Shown in pieces: positions 26,704 through 36,503 of a stretch of DNA of 53,589 nucleotides. A program made the translations under genes and the position numbers. The stretch spans positions 1-53,589 of the forward strand of contig CACHDC010000005.1 of NCBI GenBank assembly GCA_902578445.1, in the 5' to 3' direction. The stretch's first letter is position 1. Every line of letters starts with the position of its first letter. The stretch comes from an uncultured Synechococcaceae cyanobacterium. Its GTDB lineage: Bacteria > Cyanobacteriota > Cyanobacteriia > PCC-6307 > Cyanobiaceae. A model generated the notes under the pieces. It saw only the letters and a list, made by a program, of their open reading frames with translations, made no database searches and had not been told where the DNA came from.

Positions 26704-27999
26704 CTATATACCTAACTTCTCCCATATTACACTTAAATTATTGAGATGAATTGAAGGATTAAAACATTCTTCTAAGTCACTTTGATCAATAAAATCCATT
26801 ATTTCATTATCTTTCTCTATATTTTGTTTGAAATTCCCATTCTTAGTATTCCAGGCCTGATGCGCATTTTTTTGTACTAAGCTATAAGCTTTTTCTCTAG
26901 AAAAGCCCTTCTCTACAAGCAAAAGTAAAACTTTCTGACTAAAGATTACACCACCATATATATTTAAATTCTTGAGCATATTTTCTGGGTAAACTTCTAA
27001 ATTGCTTACTATTTCTTTCATTTCTCTAAGCATAAAATGCAAACAGATTGATACATCAGGTAACATGATACGTTCATTTGAACTATGGCTTATATCTCTT
27101 TCGTGCCAAAGTGGAACATTTTCCAGTGCGGTTAAGACGTAACTCCTCAAAATTCTTGCTAAACCGCTTACTCTTTCACTTCGAATAGGATTTCTTTTAT
27201 GAGGCATGGCAGAACTTCCTTTTTGCCCTTTTGTAAAGCCCTCTTCAACTTCTAAAACATCAGTCCTTTGTAAATTTCTTATTTCAGTTGAGAATCTATC
27301 TAGAGAAGCGCCAACTAGTGCAATAGTTTGTACATATTCTGCATGTCTATCTCTCGATATAACCTGTGTACTTGCTGTATCTGGTTTTAAGCCTAGTAAA
27401 TCACAAGTTATTTGTTCTACTTTGGGATTTGTATTGGCGTAAGTTCCCATTGCACCACTTATTTGTCCAATCGCTACAGTTTCTTTCAGTATTAACAATC
27501 TTTTTTTGTTCCTTATTATTTCTGCTAACCATCCAGCAAGTTTAAAACCGAAGGAAATTGGCTCCCCATGAATTGCATGAGATCTGCCAATCATTAATGT
27601 ATTTTTATGCTTCCTCGCTAATAATCTGACTTCATTTTCTAACTTCTCAATTTCCTCTAATAATAATTCGCAAGAATCTTTTAACTGAAGAGATAATCCA
27701 GAATCAAGTACATCACTACTTGTCATGCCAACATGTATGTATCTTCCAGAATCTCCTACAAATTCATTAACGCTTGTAAGAAATGCTATGACATCATGTT
27801 TAACTTCTTTCTCAATTTCTGTAATTCTAGATTCATCAAACTTTGCATTTGAACGGATCTCTTTCATGGCATTCTCAGGAATGTTACCGAGGGAAAAATT
27901 TGCCTCACATGCAGCTATTTCAACCTTAAGCCAACTCTGGAATTTTGCGCTTTCAGTCCAGATTTTCCCCATTTCGGGTAATGTGTAACGCTCGATCAC
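26704..27999 (-). CDS. purB: Adenylosuccinate lyase
   Basis: Splits SAICAR and adenylosuccinate, releasing fumarate, in purine synthesis. The 431-residue protein has MIERYTLPEMGKIWTESAKFQ at the start, HDVIAFLTSVNEFVG, VGMTSSDVLDSGLSLQL, MIGRSHAIHGEPISFGFKLAGW and the signature KGSSAMPHKRNPIRSE (about 260-275). Length is normal for the bacterial form. It is the probable first gene of a purB-fumC transcript; the 281 bases upstream are shared with tlyA, which is divergent, and hold a stem-loop at 28129-28175. Confidence 0.97.
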   Translation of the reverse strand: MIERYTLPEMGKIWTESAKFQSWLKVEIAACEANFSLGNIPENAMKEIRSNAKFDESRITEIEKEVKHDVIAFLTSVNEFVGDSGRYIHVGMTSSDVLDSGLSLQLKDSCELLLEEIEKLENEVRLLARKHKNTLMIGRSHAIHGEPISFGFKLAGWLAEIIRNKKRLLILKETVAIGQISGAMGTYANTNPKVEQITCDLLGLKPDTASTQVISRDRHAEYVQTIALVGASLDRFSTEIRNLQRTDVLEVEEGFTKGQKGSSAMPHKRNPIRSERVSGLARILRSYVLTALENVPLWHERDISHSSNERIMLPDVSICLHFMLREMKEIVSNLEVYPENMLKNLNIYGGVIFSQKVLLLLVEKGFSREKAYSLVQKNAHQAWNTKNGNFKQNIEKDNEIMDFIDQSDLEECFNPSIHLNNLSVIWEKLGI

Positions 28000-28128
28000 A
28001 ATTTTTATTAATTATCAATTTAAACTTTATAACCAAAATCAAATAATTGCTCTATACCTTAGAGATGTACTTGCCATTGAACATATTTGCCTGATTATTA
28101 TTTTCTTATGTAACATTTTTCTGGCTAA

Positions 28129-28175
28129 TTAAGAAAGCTTAAATGTAAAAATGTGTGCATTTATTCCTTTCTTAA
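28129..28175. other. Predicted stem-loop in the purB/tlyA divergent region
   Basis: An outer 9-bp perfect stem TTAAGAAAG / CTTTCTTAA (28129-28137 with 28167-28175) encloses a short internal loop and an inner 6-bp stem TAAATG / CATTTA (28140-28145 with 28058+100 onward, that is 28158-28163). It lies in the largest intergenic gap of the window (28000-28280), about 105 bases upstream of tlyA. A short T run (28187-28192) follows on the plus strand. It could be the end or core of a small RNA, a transcription stop, or a divergent regulatory element; nothing shows it is transcribed. Confidence 0.4.
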
Positions 28176-28280
28176 ATAATGGGTAATTTTTTAGTTCTAA
28201 TTTAAAATTGGAAGGTATTAGATAATTGGAATCTTAATCTTGTGGAAGTTCATTATTCAGTTTTTTTTATTGATTAATAG

Positions 28281-29093
28281 ATGATTAATAAAAGTAGATT
28301 AGACCTTTATCTTTTAAATAAAGGTTTATGTGAAACTCGTCAAAAAGCTCAAGGTTTAATTCTTGCGGGCAAGGTAAGAGATATCAATGGAAAAGTATTT
28401 GATAAACCTGGGCAACAAGTATTAATTGGATCTGAATTTTTTATTGATTCCGAGCCTATGTTTGTATCAAGGGGCGGCGAAAAGTTATTGGAGGCATTTA
28501 AAAAACTTGAAATTAAAGTAAAAGATAAAATATGCATTGACGCAGGAATCTCAACTGGAGGATTTACTGATTGTTTATTGCAACAAGGAGCAAAGTTAGT
28601 TTATGGAATAGATGTTGGTTATGGACAGACTGCATGGAAGATTAGAAATAACCCAAAAGTCATACTTTTTGAACGAACTAATATTCGAAATTTAAAACCT
28701 AATGATCTTTTATCTAGAAATAATGAATTGCCAAATTTTGTTGTTGCTGATTTGTCTTTTATTTCATTAAAGTTAGTTTTTAAATCTATTGGTAATTTAT
28801 TAGAAGGTGATTGTATTGATGGAATATTTTTAATTAAACCCCAATTTGAAGTAGGTAAAGATAAAGTCAGTAAAGGTGGTGTTGTTCGCAATCCTAAATT
28901 CCATACTGAGGCAATAGAGTCTGTTATTTATGCTGCTAAGAATTTCCAATGGAATATAAAGAATTTGATAGCTTCTCCTTTAGTAGGCCCTGCTGGAAAT
29001 CATGAATATCTAGCTTGGATGACCTTAGGAAGTCAATCAAATAAAAGTATTAATAGTGAATATATACAAAATTTAGTAAAAGAAACTCTTTGA
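28281..29093 (+). CDS. tlyA: TlyA-family rRNA (cytidine-2'-O)-methyltransferase
   Basis: A 270-residue protein with an N-terminal S4 RNA-binding domain (SRLDLYLLNKGLCETRQKAQ, then LILAGKVRDINGKVFDKPGQ) and a C-terminal FtsJ/RrmJ-like methyltransferase (FVSRGGEKLLEAF, ICIDAGISTGGFTDCLLQQGA with SAM motif I, about 93-112; VVADLSFISLKLV; FLIKPQFEVGKDKV). The K-D-K-E methyltransferase arrangement is plausible from KLL, DVGYGQ, KPQFE. Annotated 'hemolysin' in older records, the family modifies ribosomal RNA ribose. Its stop lies one base from the convergent glnB stop codon. Confidence 0.92.
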   Translation: MINKSRLDLYLLNKGLCETRQKAQGLILAGKVRDINGKVFDKPGQQVLIGSEFFIDSEPMFVSRGGEKLLEAFKKLEIKVKDKICIDAGISTGGFTDCLLQQGAKLVYGIDVGYGQTAWKIRNNPKVILFERTNIRNLKPNDLLSRNNELPNFVVADLSFISLKLVFKSIGNLLEGDCIDGIFLIKPQFEVGKDKVSKGGVVRNPKFHTEAIESVIYAAKNFQWNIKNLIASPLVGPAGNHEYLAWMTLGSQSNKSINSEYIQNLVKETL

Positions 29094-29094
29094 A

Positions 29095-29457
<363 letters not shown>

Positions 29458-29703
29458 TTAATTGTTTTTTGGGAAAACATCCAACATTGAAATATCAGAA
29501 AAACATTTAATATTAAGGCCTGCATTCGTTGCGTCTTCAATTAACAATTGGGAATTTTCTTCAGAAATTATTACTGTACTATTTGATAACGCTTCCCACT
29601 GATCATTCTCAAAGTGTGTTTGAAGCCATAACATTCCAATTGCAGTTTTTGGTTGAAGGGATTTATTTAAGTTGTTATCGATAGTTACCAAACAAATGTC
29701 CAT
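29458..29703 (-). CDS. Small conserved-looking protein upstream of glnB, unknown
   Basis: An 81-residue soluble protein (MDICLVTIDNNLNKSLQPKT; LWLQTHFENDQWEAL; DATNAGLNIKCFSDISML). I do not recognise a family. It has the pattern of a small alpha/beta protein: an N-terminal strand, an amphipathic helix containing LWLQTHF, a strand VIISEENS, a helix LLIEDATNAG, and a last strand IKCFSDI. No signal peptide or membrane segment is visible. It lies 24 bases upstream of glnB on the same strand, so the promoter for glnB may be in front of or within this gene. A link with PII signalling is a context guess only. Confidence 0.7.
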   Translation of the reverse strand: MDICLVTIDNNLNKSLQPKTAIGMLWLQTHFENDQWEALSNSTVIISEENSQLLIEDATNAGLNIKCFSDISMLDVFPKNN

Positions 29704-29891
29704 TAATTTTTCATTGAACTAACCACATATAAACCTTTCGGCGGACATAATGAATGTTGCTATTGATACAAAAATAAGATTTAACATCTTTTGGCTTAGT
29801 CAATTGTAATACTTAGATTTGTTGATACTTTTGCGAATTTTTATCTTTATATATAGTTTTTATATAGGTTTAGAAAAAAGTTCTACTAAAA

Positions 29892-30302
29892 ATGAGTACA
29901 GCTAAATTAGAAGATTCGACTCAAAGACCGCTATATGGTGAAAGAATTATTGAAGAATCAAAAATAATTTGTTTTGATAATCCAAATAAGAAAAGAATTT
30001 ATGAAATTTCTATTCAGTTACCTGAATTTACATGCAAGTGCCCCTTTTCTGGTTATCCAGATTTTGCAAAGCTAAATATTATTTATCAACCTAATTTGAA
30101 AGTTTATGAGTTGAAGTCTTTAAAGCTTTATATTAATAATTTTAGGGATATAAAAATATCACATGAGGAAGTTGTGAATAGAATTATGGATGATTTAGTG
30201 AATGAAGGTTCACCTCACTGGATACATTTAAATGCTGCCTTTAACCCCAGAGGGAATGTTTCTATGCAGTTAGACATTTTTAGTGGGCAGAAAAGAAATT
30301 AA
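29892..30302 (+). CDS. queF: NADPH-dependent 7-cyano-7-deazaguanine reductase
   Basis: Reduces the nitrile preQ0 to the amine preQ1 in the queuosine tRNA pathway. The 136-residue protein is a unimodular (type I) Que[17 protein letters not shown] holds the nucleophilic Cys and the following Asp (about 50-60), and [15 protein letters not shown] (about 75-89) is the QueF motif binding [19 protein letters not shown] near the C-terminus is also typical. Its stop codon overlaps that of convergent ccs1: TTAA at 30299-30302 ends both genes. Upstream, 188 bases of AT-rich sequence separate it from the divergent small gene before glnB. Confidence 0.95.
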   Translation: MSTAKLEDSTQRPLYGERIIEESKIICFDNPNKKRIYEISIQLPEFTCKCPFSGYPDFAKLNIIYQPNLKVYELKSLKLYINNFRDIKISHEEVVNRIMDDLVNEGSPHWIHLNAAFNPRGNVSMQLDIFSGQKRN

Positions 30303-31585
30303 AAATTTTTTATTTCGTCTGATAATTTAAAAAATTCTTTTTTAAAACCAACAAGATTTTTATTACTAAGACCTCCAATAGATAACTTTTGTGATTTTTT
30401 ATTTACCAGAATCCATAATTGGTTAGTTGGTATAAGACTTATTATTGTTCCAAAAATTATCAAGATAAAAGAAAAGTAAATAAATGGTATAGACGGATCA
30501 TTTTTAATTATTAATCCACTGCTGGGGATTATTTTTTTCAGGGATACTTTTGAAAAGTTAACTTCTAAAGGATCCTCATTGATATAGATATTATTCCCGG
30601 AAAAATTTTCTATATTTGAAATTTTAAGTGGACCATTTTCATTATCTATTGTTAGAAGGAAATTTTTTTTAGTCTCCGATCCTAATTCAATTAAAACTCC
30701 CCAAACTTGATTACCGATTTCTGGAATCTCCTTTAATTGTAATTGATAAAGGATATTATCTATTTCTAAAACAACATTTGATATTGCCCAATCTGCTTGA
30801 TAAATAGTTAATCCTTTAAACCTGATTGGGTGATTAACTTTGGTTGTTTTTATTTCATTTAAATTTAAATCTTCAGAAGAAAAATTTAATTTTGAAATAA
30901 ACTGTTTGGGCACACCATCACTTTCACGTTCTATAGAAAAATCGACTAATTTTACATTGACTTTTGAGTTTGTGCTCTCATTAACAAGATCTAAAGTTTC
31001 TCCAGGCAGTAAATATTGTTCTTTTGATTGACTGGAAAAACTTCCATATGCTGAACCTATAAGTAAGACTATTAATCCGATATGTACAACTAAAGGACCG
31101 ATTTTTCCAATTAACCCCTTTCTTGCAGAAATATGACTATTAAATTTGTATGTTTTCCATCCTTTTTTTTTAAGTAATAAATCTACTTTTGATATATGTT
31201 CTCCATCTTGATTGATTGGATGACTTGTAGTTAGTTGCAGTTTGCTAAATTTTTTTTCGCTCTTATATTCAATCCATTTTAATGAAGCTTTTAATGAAGG
31301 AATTTGCCTCCTAAAACTACAAGCTGCCAGAGAAATGCAAAGAAGAATTAATGTAAATAAAAACCAAAAGCTTGTATATATATGATCCAATTGAAGTTTT
31401 AAGACTTTTTCTCCATCTAAAAATCCAAAAATTGGAGCTCTATCGAAATTATCAATATAGAATTTATTATTACTACCTTGAGGTATAAAAGTACCTATGC
31501 CACTTGTAATAGCTATGAAGATTATCAGCGATATAGCGAATCTTAAACTTGATATTTTTAAAATTAGATTCTTAAAAATAATCAT
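30299..31585 (-). CDS. ccs1: Cytochrome c biogenesis protein Ccs1/CcsB (ResB-like)
   Basis: System II cytochrome c assembly factor that, with CcsA, moves and ligates heme to apocytochromes on the lumenal side of the thylakoid. The 428-residue protein has N-terminal membrane helices ([23 protein letters not shown] and [19 protein letters not shown]), a third at [22 protein letters not shown] preceding a large lumenal domain, and a last helix [22 protein letters not shown] with a cytoplasmic tail. GTFIPQG is a ResB hallmark. It starts directly after the ccdA stop on the same strand, so the two form an operon. Confidence 0.94.
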   Translation of the reverse strand: MIIFKNLILKISSLRFAISLIIFIAITSGIGTFIPQGSNNKFYIDNFDRAPIFGFLDGEKVLKLQLDHIYTSFWFLFTLILLCISLAACSFRRQIPSLKASLKWIEYKSEKKFSKLQLTTSHPINQDGEHISKVDLLLKKKGWKTYKFNSHISARKGLIGKIGPLVVHIGLIVLLIGSAYGSFSSQSKEQYLLPGETLDLVNESTNSKVNVKLVDFSIERESDGVPKQFISKLNFSSEDLNLNEIKTTKVNHPIRFKGLTIYQADWAISNVVLEIDNILYQLQLKEIPEIGNQVWGVLIELGSETKKNFLLTIDNENGPLKISNIENFSGNNIYINEDPLEVNFSKVSLKKIIPSSGLIIKNDPSIPFIYFSFILIIFGTIISLIPTNQLWILVNKKSQKLSIGGLSNKNLVGFKKEFFKLSDEIKNF

Positions 31586-32242
31586 TTAAATCCAATTTGA
31601 AAATAAATTTAATAACCCTAGAGAAACTAAAAATATCCCACTTAAAGTCGGAATTATTTGACTAAATTTTCTAAGAGCTAAAAATTGCTTTAAGTTTTCT
31701 GCAGTAGCTCCTGCAATGATTAATGGAGTTACTTGGCCTATTCCAAAGAAAAATAAAAAAATAATTGAGATTATTGGGTTTTTAGCTTGTGATACCCAAG
31801 CCAAAAGAGTTGCTAAAACTGGAGTAATGCAAGGAGAAGAAGCTAGTCCAAAAGTAGTCCCTATGACAAAAGGCGCTATAAATGTTGGTATTTTATCTTC
31901 AATTATTTTTAAATCAGGTCCATTCGGAAACTGAAACTTTAGAATTCCTAATAAATTTAAACCCATTATTATTGCTATTAGGGCAACAAATGAAGTGTAA
32001 TACGATGGAATTTGCCCATATATTTTACCTAAGAACCCACTCGCAGCCCCGAGTGCAACAAGCGAAAAAACTACACCTCCTGAAAAACTAATAAGTTTAA
32101 ATTTATTTTTCTCTGTTCCACCTATATAAGCAATTGTCACTGGAAGTAATGATAAGGAACATGGCCCAAGACTTGTTAAAAGTCCTGCGCTGAAAACCAA
32201 AAATATAGTAAATGGACCAGGACTATTAAGACCATTCTGCAT
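31586..32242 (-). CDS. ccdA: Cytochrome c biogenesis protein CcdA (thiol-disulfide membrane carrier)
   Basis: A small DsbD-like membrane protein that passes reducing equivalents across the membrane to keep apocytochrome haem-binding cysteines reduced. The 218 residues contain about six hydrophobic helices. The two redox cysteines are visible as GLLTSLGPCSLSLLPV (about Cys28) and LASSPCITPVLATLLAW (about Cys138), both next to Pro as in the family. The start (MQNGLNSPGPFTIFLV) fits. It directly abuts ccs1 downstream and lies about 80 bases after ftsW on the same strand. Confidence 0.94.
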   Translation of the reverse strand: MQNGLNSPGPFTIFLVFSAGLLTSLGPCSLSLLPVTIAYIGGTEKNKFKLISFSGGVVFSLVALGAASGFLGKIYGQIPSYYTSFVALIAIIMGLNLLGILKFQFPNGPDLKIIEDKIPTFIAPFVIGTTFGLASSPCITPVLATLLAWVSQAKNPIISIIFLFFFGIGQVTPLIIAGATAENLKQFLALRKFSQIIPTLSGIFLVSLGLLNLFSNWI

Positions 32243-32324
32243 AAGCAGATTACCCTTTTGAGATAATTCTGAAATAACTAAATTAAATGATTCGATAGCT
32301 TGGATTTAATCCCTTAAATTCTAA

Positions 32325-33560
32325 CTAATTAAGAGTCTTTCGTGTACTAATCATGCCAATGAATCCTGTTGACTCTAATGAACATCTAACTAACATCCCT
32401 GCAATAAAAAAAGACGCTAATAATGAATTGCCACCATAACTAATGAAAGGTAGTGGTAACCCTGTAGTAGGCATAGAACCTGTTGCTACAGCAATATGCA
32501 TTATTGATTGTCCTGTCAACAGCACACAACATCCGATAGCAACTAATTTTGTATAGTTGTTCCTGCACTTAAGACTAATTCTTAGGCTTATATAAGAGAA
32601 TACTGCTAAAAATCCTAAGAATAAAGTGCACCCCAATAAACCAAATTCTTCCGCAAAAATGGCAAAAATAAAATCTGTATACATGAACGGCAGATACTGT
32701 AATTTTTGTATCGACAGTCCAAAACCCTGGCCAAATAAACCGCCAGAACCTATAGCTAATAAACTTTGAACCAATTGAAATCCATTTTCTTGTTGATCTT
32801 TCCAAGGATTTATAAATGAAGTAACTCTCAGTTTTTGATATTCGTTATTAAGAATGCTGATACATCCAGTAATTAATCCTATTGAAGCAAATGAGCAAAG
32901 AGAACTAAGTTTTACTCCTCCACATAAACCCATAACCCAAAGAAGAATTCCAGTTAATGATGCAGTACTTAAATTAGGCTGTTTAAGTATTAATAAAATT
33001 AATAAACCAAAGGTTATGATTGAAATTAATTTTTTATCATTCTTTACTAGATTCCAATGTGCGAAAAGATTAGAAGCTTCTAGAATGAGAAAAGGTTTAA
33101 TTAATTCAGATGGCTGCAGACGTAAATTGCCAAGCACTAGCCATCTTGAAGATCCATTAACTGTAATTCCAGTAAGATTGGTAAGGAAAATCAAAAAGAA
33201 TAAAATATAAAAAATAATTCTTGAGCACTTTAAAAGATTTCTAATGTTTGTATTAAGTACGAAATAAAATAAACCAATTCCTGGAATTGTCCAAATGATT
33301 TGTTTTTTTAAGAAGTAAGCCCAATTTCCCATTTCCCTACTAGCCACCCACCAACTTGATGATCCTAGTATGCATATTCCTAATATTGACCAAATTCCAA
33401 TGATGACAATTAGGATTTTTGCTTCATAAGGCCATATCGCCCAAGGTAAGGGAAATATAGACTCTTTTAAATTACTGAAATTTTTTTTGTAATTAGAACT
33501 AAAGGTTTTTTTTCTTTTAGAAATTCTTTTGTATTTTATTTTTTCTTGACTTATCTCCAA
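32325..33560 (-). CDS. ftsW: FtsW/RodA/SpoVE family cell-division protein (FtsW)
   Basis: A SEDS-family lipid II polymerase and/or septal assembly protein of the division machinery, with about ten membrane helices over 411 residues. SEDS motifs are present: NGSSRWLVLGNLRLQPSELIKPFLIL (about 133-158), FQLVQSLLAIGSGGLFGQGFG, DFIFAIFAEEFGLLG (about 296-310), and the C-terminal PTTGLPLPFISYGGNSLLASFF. An N-terminal ~40-residue Lys-rich tail precedes the first helix. FtsW and RodA are hard to separate by eye; I favour FtsW. It diverges from the atp operon across 266 bases. Confidence 0.88.
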   Translation of the reverse strand: MEISQEKIKYKRISKRKKTFSSNYKKNFSNLKESIFPLPWAIWPYEAKILIVIIGIWSILGICILGSSSWWVASREMGNWAYFLKKQIIWTIPGIGLFYFVLNTNIRNLLKCSRIIFYILFFLIFLTNLTGITVNGSSRWLVLGNLRLQPSELIKPFLILEASNLFAHWNLVKNDKKLISIITFGLLILLILKQPNLSTASLTGILLWVMGLCGGVKLSSLCSFASIGLITGCISILNNEYQKLRVTSFINPWKDQQENGFQLVQSLLAIGSGGLFGQGFGLSIQKLQYLPFMYTDFIFAIFAEEFGLLGCTLFLGFLAVFSYISLRISLKCRNNYTKLVAIGCCVLLTGQSIMHIAVATGSMPTTGLPLPFISYGGNSLLASFFIAGMLVRCSLESTGFIGMISTRKTLN

Positions 33561-33826
33561 TTTTTTAGATGTATATTTACTATTGAGACGTTTAATTGAG
33601 ATTTTGCCAAGTCTTTTATTAACGTTTTAAAGTGTTAACTCAATTAGAAAGATGACTTTTCATAAATTTTATTTTTGAAGAATAAAGTAAAAAATGGCCT
33701 ACATATTCATCATAAATCTTAAGAATTAATTTTTTATAAAAAAAAACTAGCTAAAAGGTACCTCTCCGTGATAGATTCCGTGAGTTTATATACTTACTTA
33801 AAACCATACAGAGGGGTTTCTAAACT

Positions 33827-34303
33827 ATGTTCACATCAGTGGACTCAAATAGAAAAAAACTTGAGCATCCCTCTAATGAGAATGTTCAATTTTCTCAATC
33901 CCTGAATAATTCGATCATCAAAGAAAGTAAATCTGGCATTGCCAATCAAATAGATCATTTGCTTTCCCAAAATGATGAATACACAAAATTGCAATTAACA
34001 ATTTTTGGAATTACTTTTATTGTTTCTATTTTATTAGCATCAATAACTGGAATTTTTCTAGGCTTTACTTTTGGTTTTAGTATTTTTATAGGTGCAATTG
34101 CCGGCATTTTTTACCTACGTTTGCTTGCCAAAAGTATAGGGAAACTTGGTAAAGAATCATCAGGTGTATCAAAATTGCAACTATTAGTTCCAGTTTGCCT
34201 CTTTATTTTTGCGAGCAAGCTAGGATCTTTGGATATTTTTCCTACGATGATAGGTTTTTTCATTTATAAGCCTTCACTCATTTTTTATTTTTCACGTTCT
34301 TAA
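33827..34303 (+). CDS. atp1: ATP synthase protein I (Atp1), operon leader
   Basis: A 158-residue small membrane protein that heads cyanobacterial atp operons; homologues assist c-ring assembly or ion supply and are not part of the final F1Fo. A polar N-terminal ~55 residues precedes two close hydrophobic segments (LTIFGITFIVSILLASITGIF and FGFSIFIGAIAGIFYLRLLA) and two more C-terminal ones (LQLLVPVCLFIFASKLG and FPTMIGFFIYKPSLIFYF). A GAGGGG-like ribosome site lies at 33809-33815. It precedes atpB by 24 bases. The 266 bases upstream contain a 7-bp direct repeat TCCGTGA (33765-33771 and 33777-33783). Confidence 0.88.
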   Translation: MFTSVDSNRKKLEHPSNENVQFSQSLNNSIIKESKSGIANQIDHLLSQNDEYTKLQLTIFGITFIVSILLASITGIFLGFTFGFSIFIGAIAGIFYLRLLAKSIGKLGKESSGVSKLQLLVPVCLFIFASKLGSLDIFPTMIGFFIYKPSLIFYFSRS

Positions 34304-34327
34304 GTAAATTTTTTTTATTCAAAACAA

Positions 34328-35053
34328 ATGTTTTTTAATTCCTTGCTAACAAATTTTGCAGCATTAGAGGTTGGTCAACATCTTTATTGGCAAATTGGAA
34401 ATATCAGACTTCATGGGCAGGTATTTTTAACATCTTGGATTTTATTAGGAGCGTTATTAGTTTTTATTTCTTTAGGAACTAAAAAAATGGAAAATGATCC
34501 TAAAGGCCTTCAAAACCTGCTTGAGTTTCTCTGGGATTACATAAGAGATCTTGCTAGGACGCAAATAGGTGAAAAAGTATATAGAGATTGGATGCCATTC
34601 ATAGGTACTTTATTTTTATTCGTCTTTGTTAGTAATTGGGGCGGAGCTTTGATTCCTTGGAGATTGATTAAGTTACCAAGTGGAGAATTAGGAGCACCTA
34701 CTGCAGATATCAATACAACTATAGCCTTGGCTTTATTGGTTTCACTTTCTTATTTTTATGCAGGTTTAAGCAATAAGGGTTGGAGATACTTCGAATATTA
34801 TGTTCACCCAACCCCGATTATGCTTCCTTTCAAAATTCTAGAGGACTTTACTAAACCTTTATCACTCTCTTTCAGGCTATTTGGAAATATTTTGGCTGAT
34901 GAACTTGTTGTTGGTGTTCTAGTCTTTTTAGTTCCGCTAATACTCCCAATACCTGTTATGTTCCTAGGATTATTTACTAGTGCAATTCAGGCATTGATTT
35001 TTGCAACTCTAGCGGCCTACTACATTGGAGAAGCTGTTGAAGAACATCATTAG
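34328..35053 (+). CDS. atpB: ATP synthase F0 subunit a
   Basis: Proton-channel subunit of the thylakoid ATP synthase (called atpI in chloroplasts). The 241-residue, polytopic protein carries the essential Arg in [25 protein letters not shown] (about 174-198) and the C-terminal [25 protein letters not shown] (about 217-241), both hallmarks of subunit a. Upstream [23 protein letters not shown] is a conserved early helix. It is followed by 164 bases containing two strong hairpins before the subunit c gene, an unusually long gap for this operon. Confidence 0.98.
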   Translation: MFFNSLLTNFAALEVGQHLYWQIGNIRLHGQVFLTSWILLGALLVFISLGTKKMENDPKGLQNLLEFLWDYIRDLARTQIGEKVYRDWMPFIGTLFLFVFVSNWGGALIPWRLIKLPSGELGAPTADINTTIALALLVSLSYFYAGLSNKGWRYFEYYVHPTPIMLPFKILEDFTKPLSLSFRLFGNILADELVVGVLVFLVPLILPIPVMFLGLFTSAIQALIFATLAAYYIGEAVEEHH

Positions 35054-35070
35054 CTGTTTTCTGATACATT

Positions 35071-35093
35071 CAGACGCTTTTACAAAGTGTCTG
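35071..35093 (+). other. RNA hairpin 1 between atpB and atpE
   Basis: A 10-bp stem CAGACGCTTT / AAAGTGTCTG with loop TAC (one G-U pair), starting 18 bases after the atpB stop. There is no T-run behind it, so it is not a classical intrinsic terminator. It is more likely an mRNA processing or 3'-end stabilising structure separating atpB from the highly expressed atpE. Confidence 0.6.
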
Positions 35094-35120
35094 TAATCTG
35101 GCAAAATATCTAATCGCGTA

Positions 35121-35139
35121 GGTCTGAAAATATCAGACC
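35121..35139 (+). other. RNA hairpin 2 between atpB and atpE
   Basis: A perfect 7-bp stem GGTCTGA / TCAGACC with a 5-base loop, 78 bases before atpE. Its arms contain the same CAGAC/GTCTG words as hairpin 1 (35071-35093), so left arm could pair with left arm and right arm with right arm in an alternative fold. No T-run follows. Confidence 0.6.
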
Positions 35140-35199
35140 CATTCTTAAAACAAAGGATGTCCAAGCGTGTATGACAACAAAGATTATCACAAGTATTAA

Positions 35200-35463
<264 letters not shown>

Positions 35464-35532
35464 AAGTTAATATTGCTTCTAAATCCTTATTAGCAATATT
35501 TAAATTTAATTTTTTAACTTCAACTAAAACAT

Positions 35533-35994
35533 ATGTTGGCCTTTAATTTTTTTGGTGCTACAGAAGGTGGATTATTTGATATAAATGCCACTTTGCCGCT
35601 AATGGCGATACAAGTAGTTGCACTTACTTACATATTAAATTCTCTCTTTTTTAAGCCTGTTGGCAATGTTGTAGAAAAAAGAGAAAAGTTTGTAAGTAAT
35701 AATATTATTGAGGCCAAAAATAAACTTTCTGAGGTTAAAAAATTAGAAGCTGATTTATTGACTCAGCTTCAAAGTGCGCGTACAGAAGCCCAAAGAATTG
35801 TGAGCGAAGCTGAAAATGAGTCTGACAAGCTCTATAAAGAAGCACTAGAACTTGCTAACAATGAAGCAAATGCTTCAAAAGAAAAAGCAAGACTAGAAAT
35901 TGAAAGTCAGACGTCTGCTGCTCGTGATCAACTTTCTAAACAGGCTGATGATCTAAGCGAACTTATTGTTAATAGATTGATTCTAGAAAAATGA
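35533..35994 (+). CDS. atpF2: ATP synthase F0 subunit b'
   Basis: One of the two different b-type stator subunits found in cyanobacteria and chloroplasts (b', also named AtpG or AtpF'). The 153-residue protein has one N-terminal membrane helix ([20 protein letters not shown], about 22-41), then a long charged coiled coil ([21 protein letters not shown] through [19 protein letters not shown]) reaching up to F1. The stop overlaps the start of atpF by four bases (ATGA), so the two partners are translationally coupled and made 1:1. Confidence 0.95.
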   Translation: MLAFNFFGATEGGLFDINATLPLMAIQVVALTYILNSLFFKPVGNVVEKREKFVSNNIIEAKNKLSEVKKLEADLLTQLQSARTEAQRIVSEAENESDKLYKEALELANNEANASKEKARLEIESQTSAARDQLSKQADDLSELIVNRLILEK

Positions 35995-36503
35995 ATTTAA
36001 CTCTTTTAGCTACAGAAGGTTTTGGATTGAACTTCAATTTATTCGAAACTAATATCCTTAATTGGGCTGTAGTAGTTTTCGGTCTTTATAAATTTTTGCC
36101 TGGTTTTCTAGGTAAAATGCTTCAAAAAAGGAGAGAAGGTATCCTTCTTGAATTAAAAGATGCCGAAGATCGACTACTAAATGCAACTCAAGCTTTAGAA
36201 AAAGCGAAGAAAGATTTATCTTCAGCAGAAGAAAAAGCTTCTCAAATAAAAGCAGATTCTCTCAAAAGATCTGAATCAATCAGAATGGAAAGTGAGAAAA
36301 AAGCTATAGAGGAGATGGCACGAATTAAACAAAGTGCAATCTCTGATGAGAGCTCTGAAGCATCCAGAGCAATTTCTCAACTTCGTAAAGAAGCTGTTGA
36401 ACTGGCAATTAAGAAAGCTTTAGATTCTCTACCAAATCGACTTGATAAAACAACACAAGAAAATTTGGTAACTCAATCAATTAACAATATTGAGGTTAAC
36501 TAA
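35991..36503 (+). CDS. atpF: ATP synthase F0 subunit b
   Basis: Second b-type stator subunit, 170 residues. After [19 protein letters not shown] comes the single membrane helix ([19 protein letters not shown]) and a long Lys/Glu/Ala-rich coiled coil ([52 protein letters not shown]). The C-terminal [14 protein letters not shown] contacts delta. It overlaps atpF' by four bases upstream, and its last base is the first base of atpH downstream, continuing the coupling along the stator genes. Confidence 0.96.
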   Translation: MNLTLLATEGFGLNFNLFETNILNWAVVVFGLYKFLPGFLGKMLQKRREGILLELKDAEDRLLNATQALEKAKKDLSSAEEKASQIKADSLKRSESIRMESEKKAIEEMARIKQSAISDESSEASRAISQLRKEAVELAIKKALDSLPNRLDKTTQENLVTQSINNIEVN

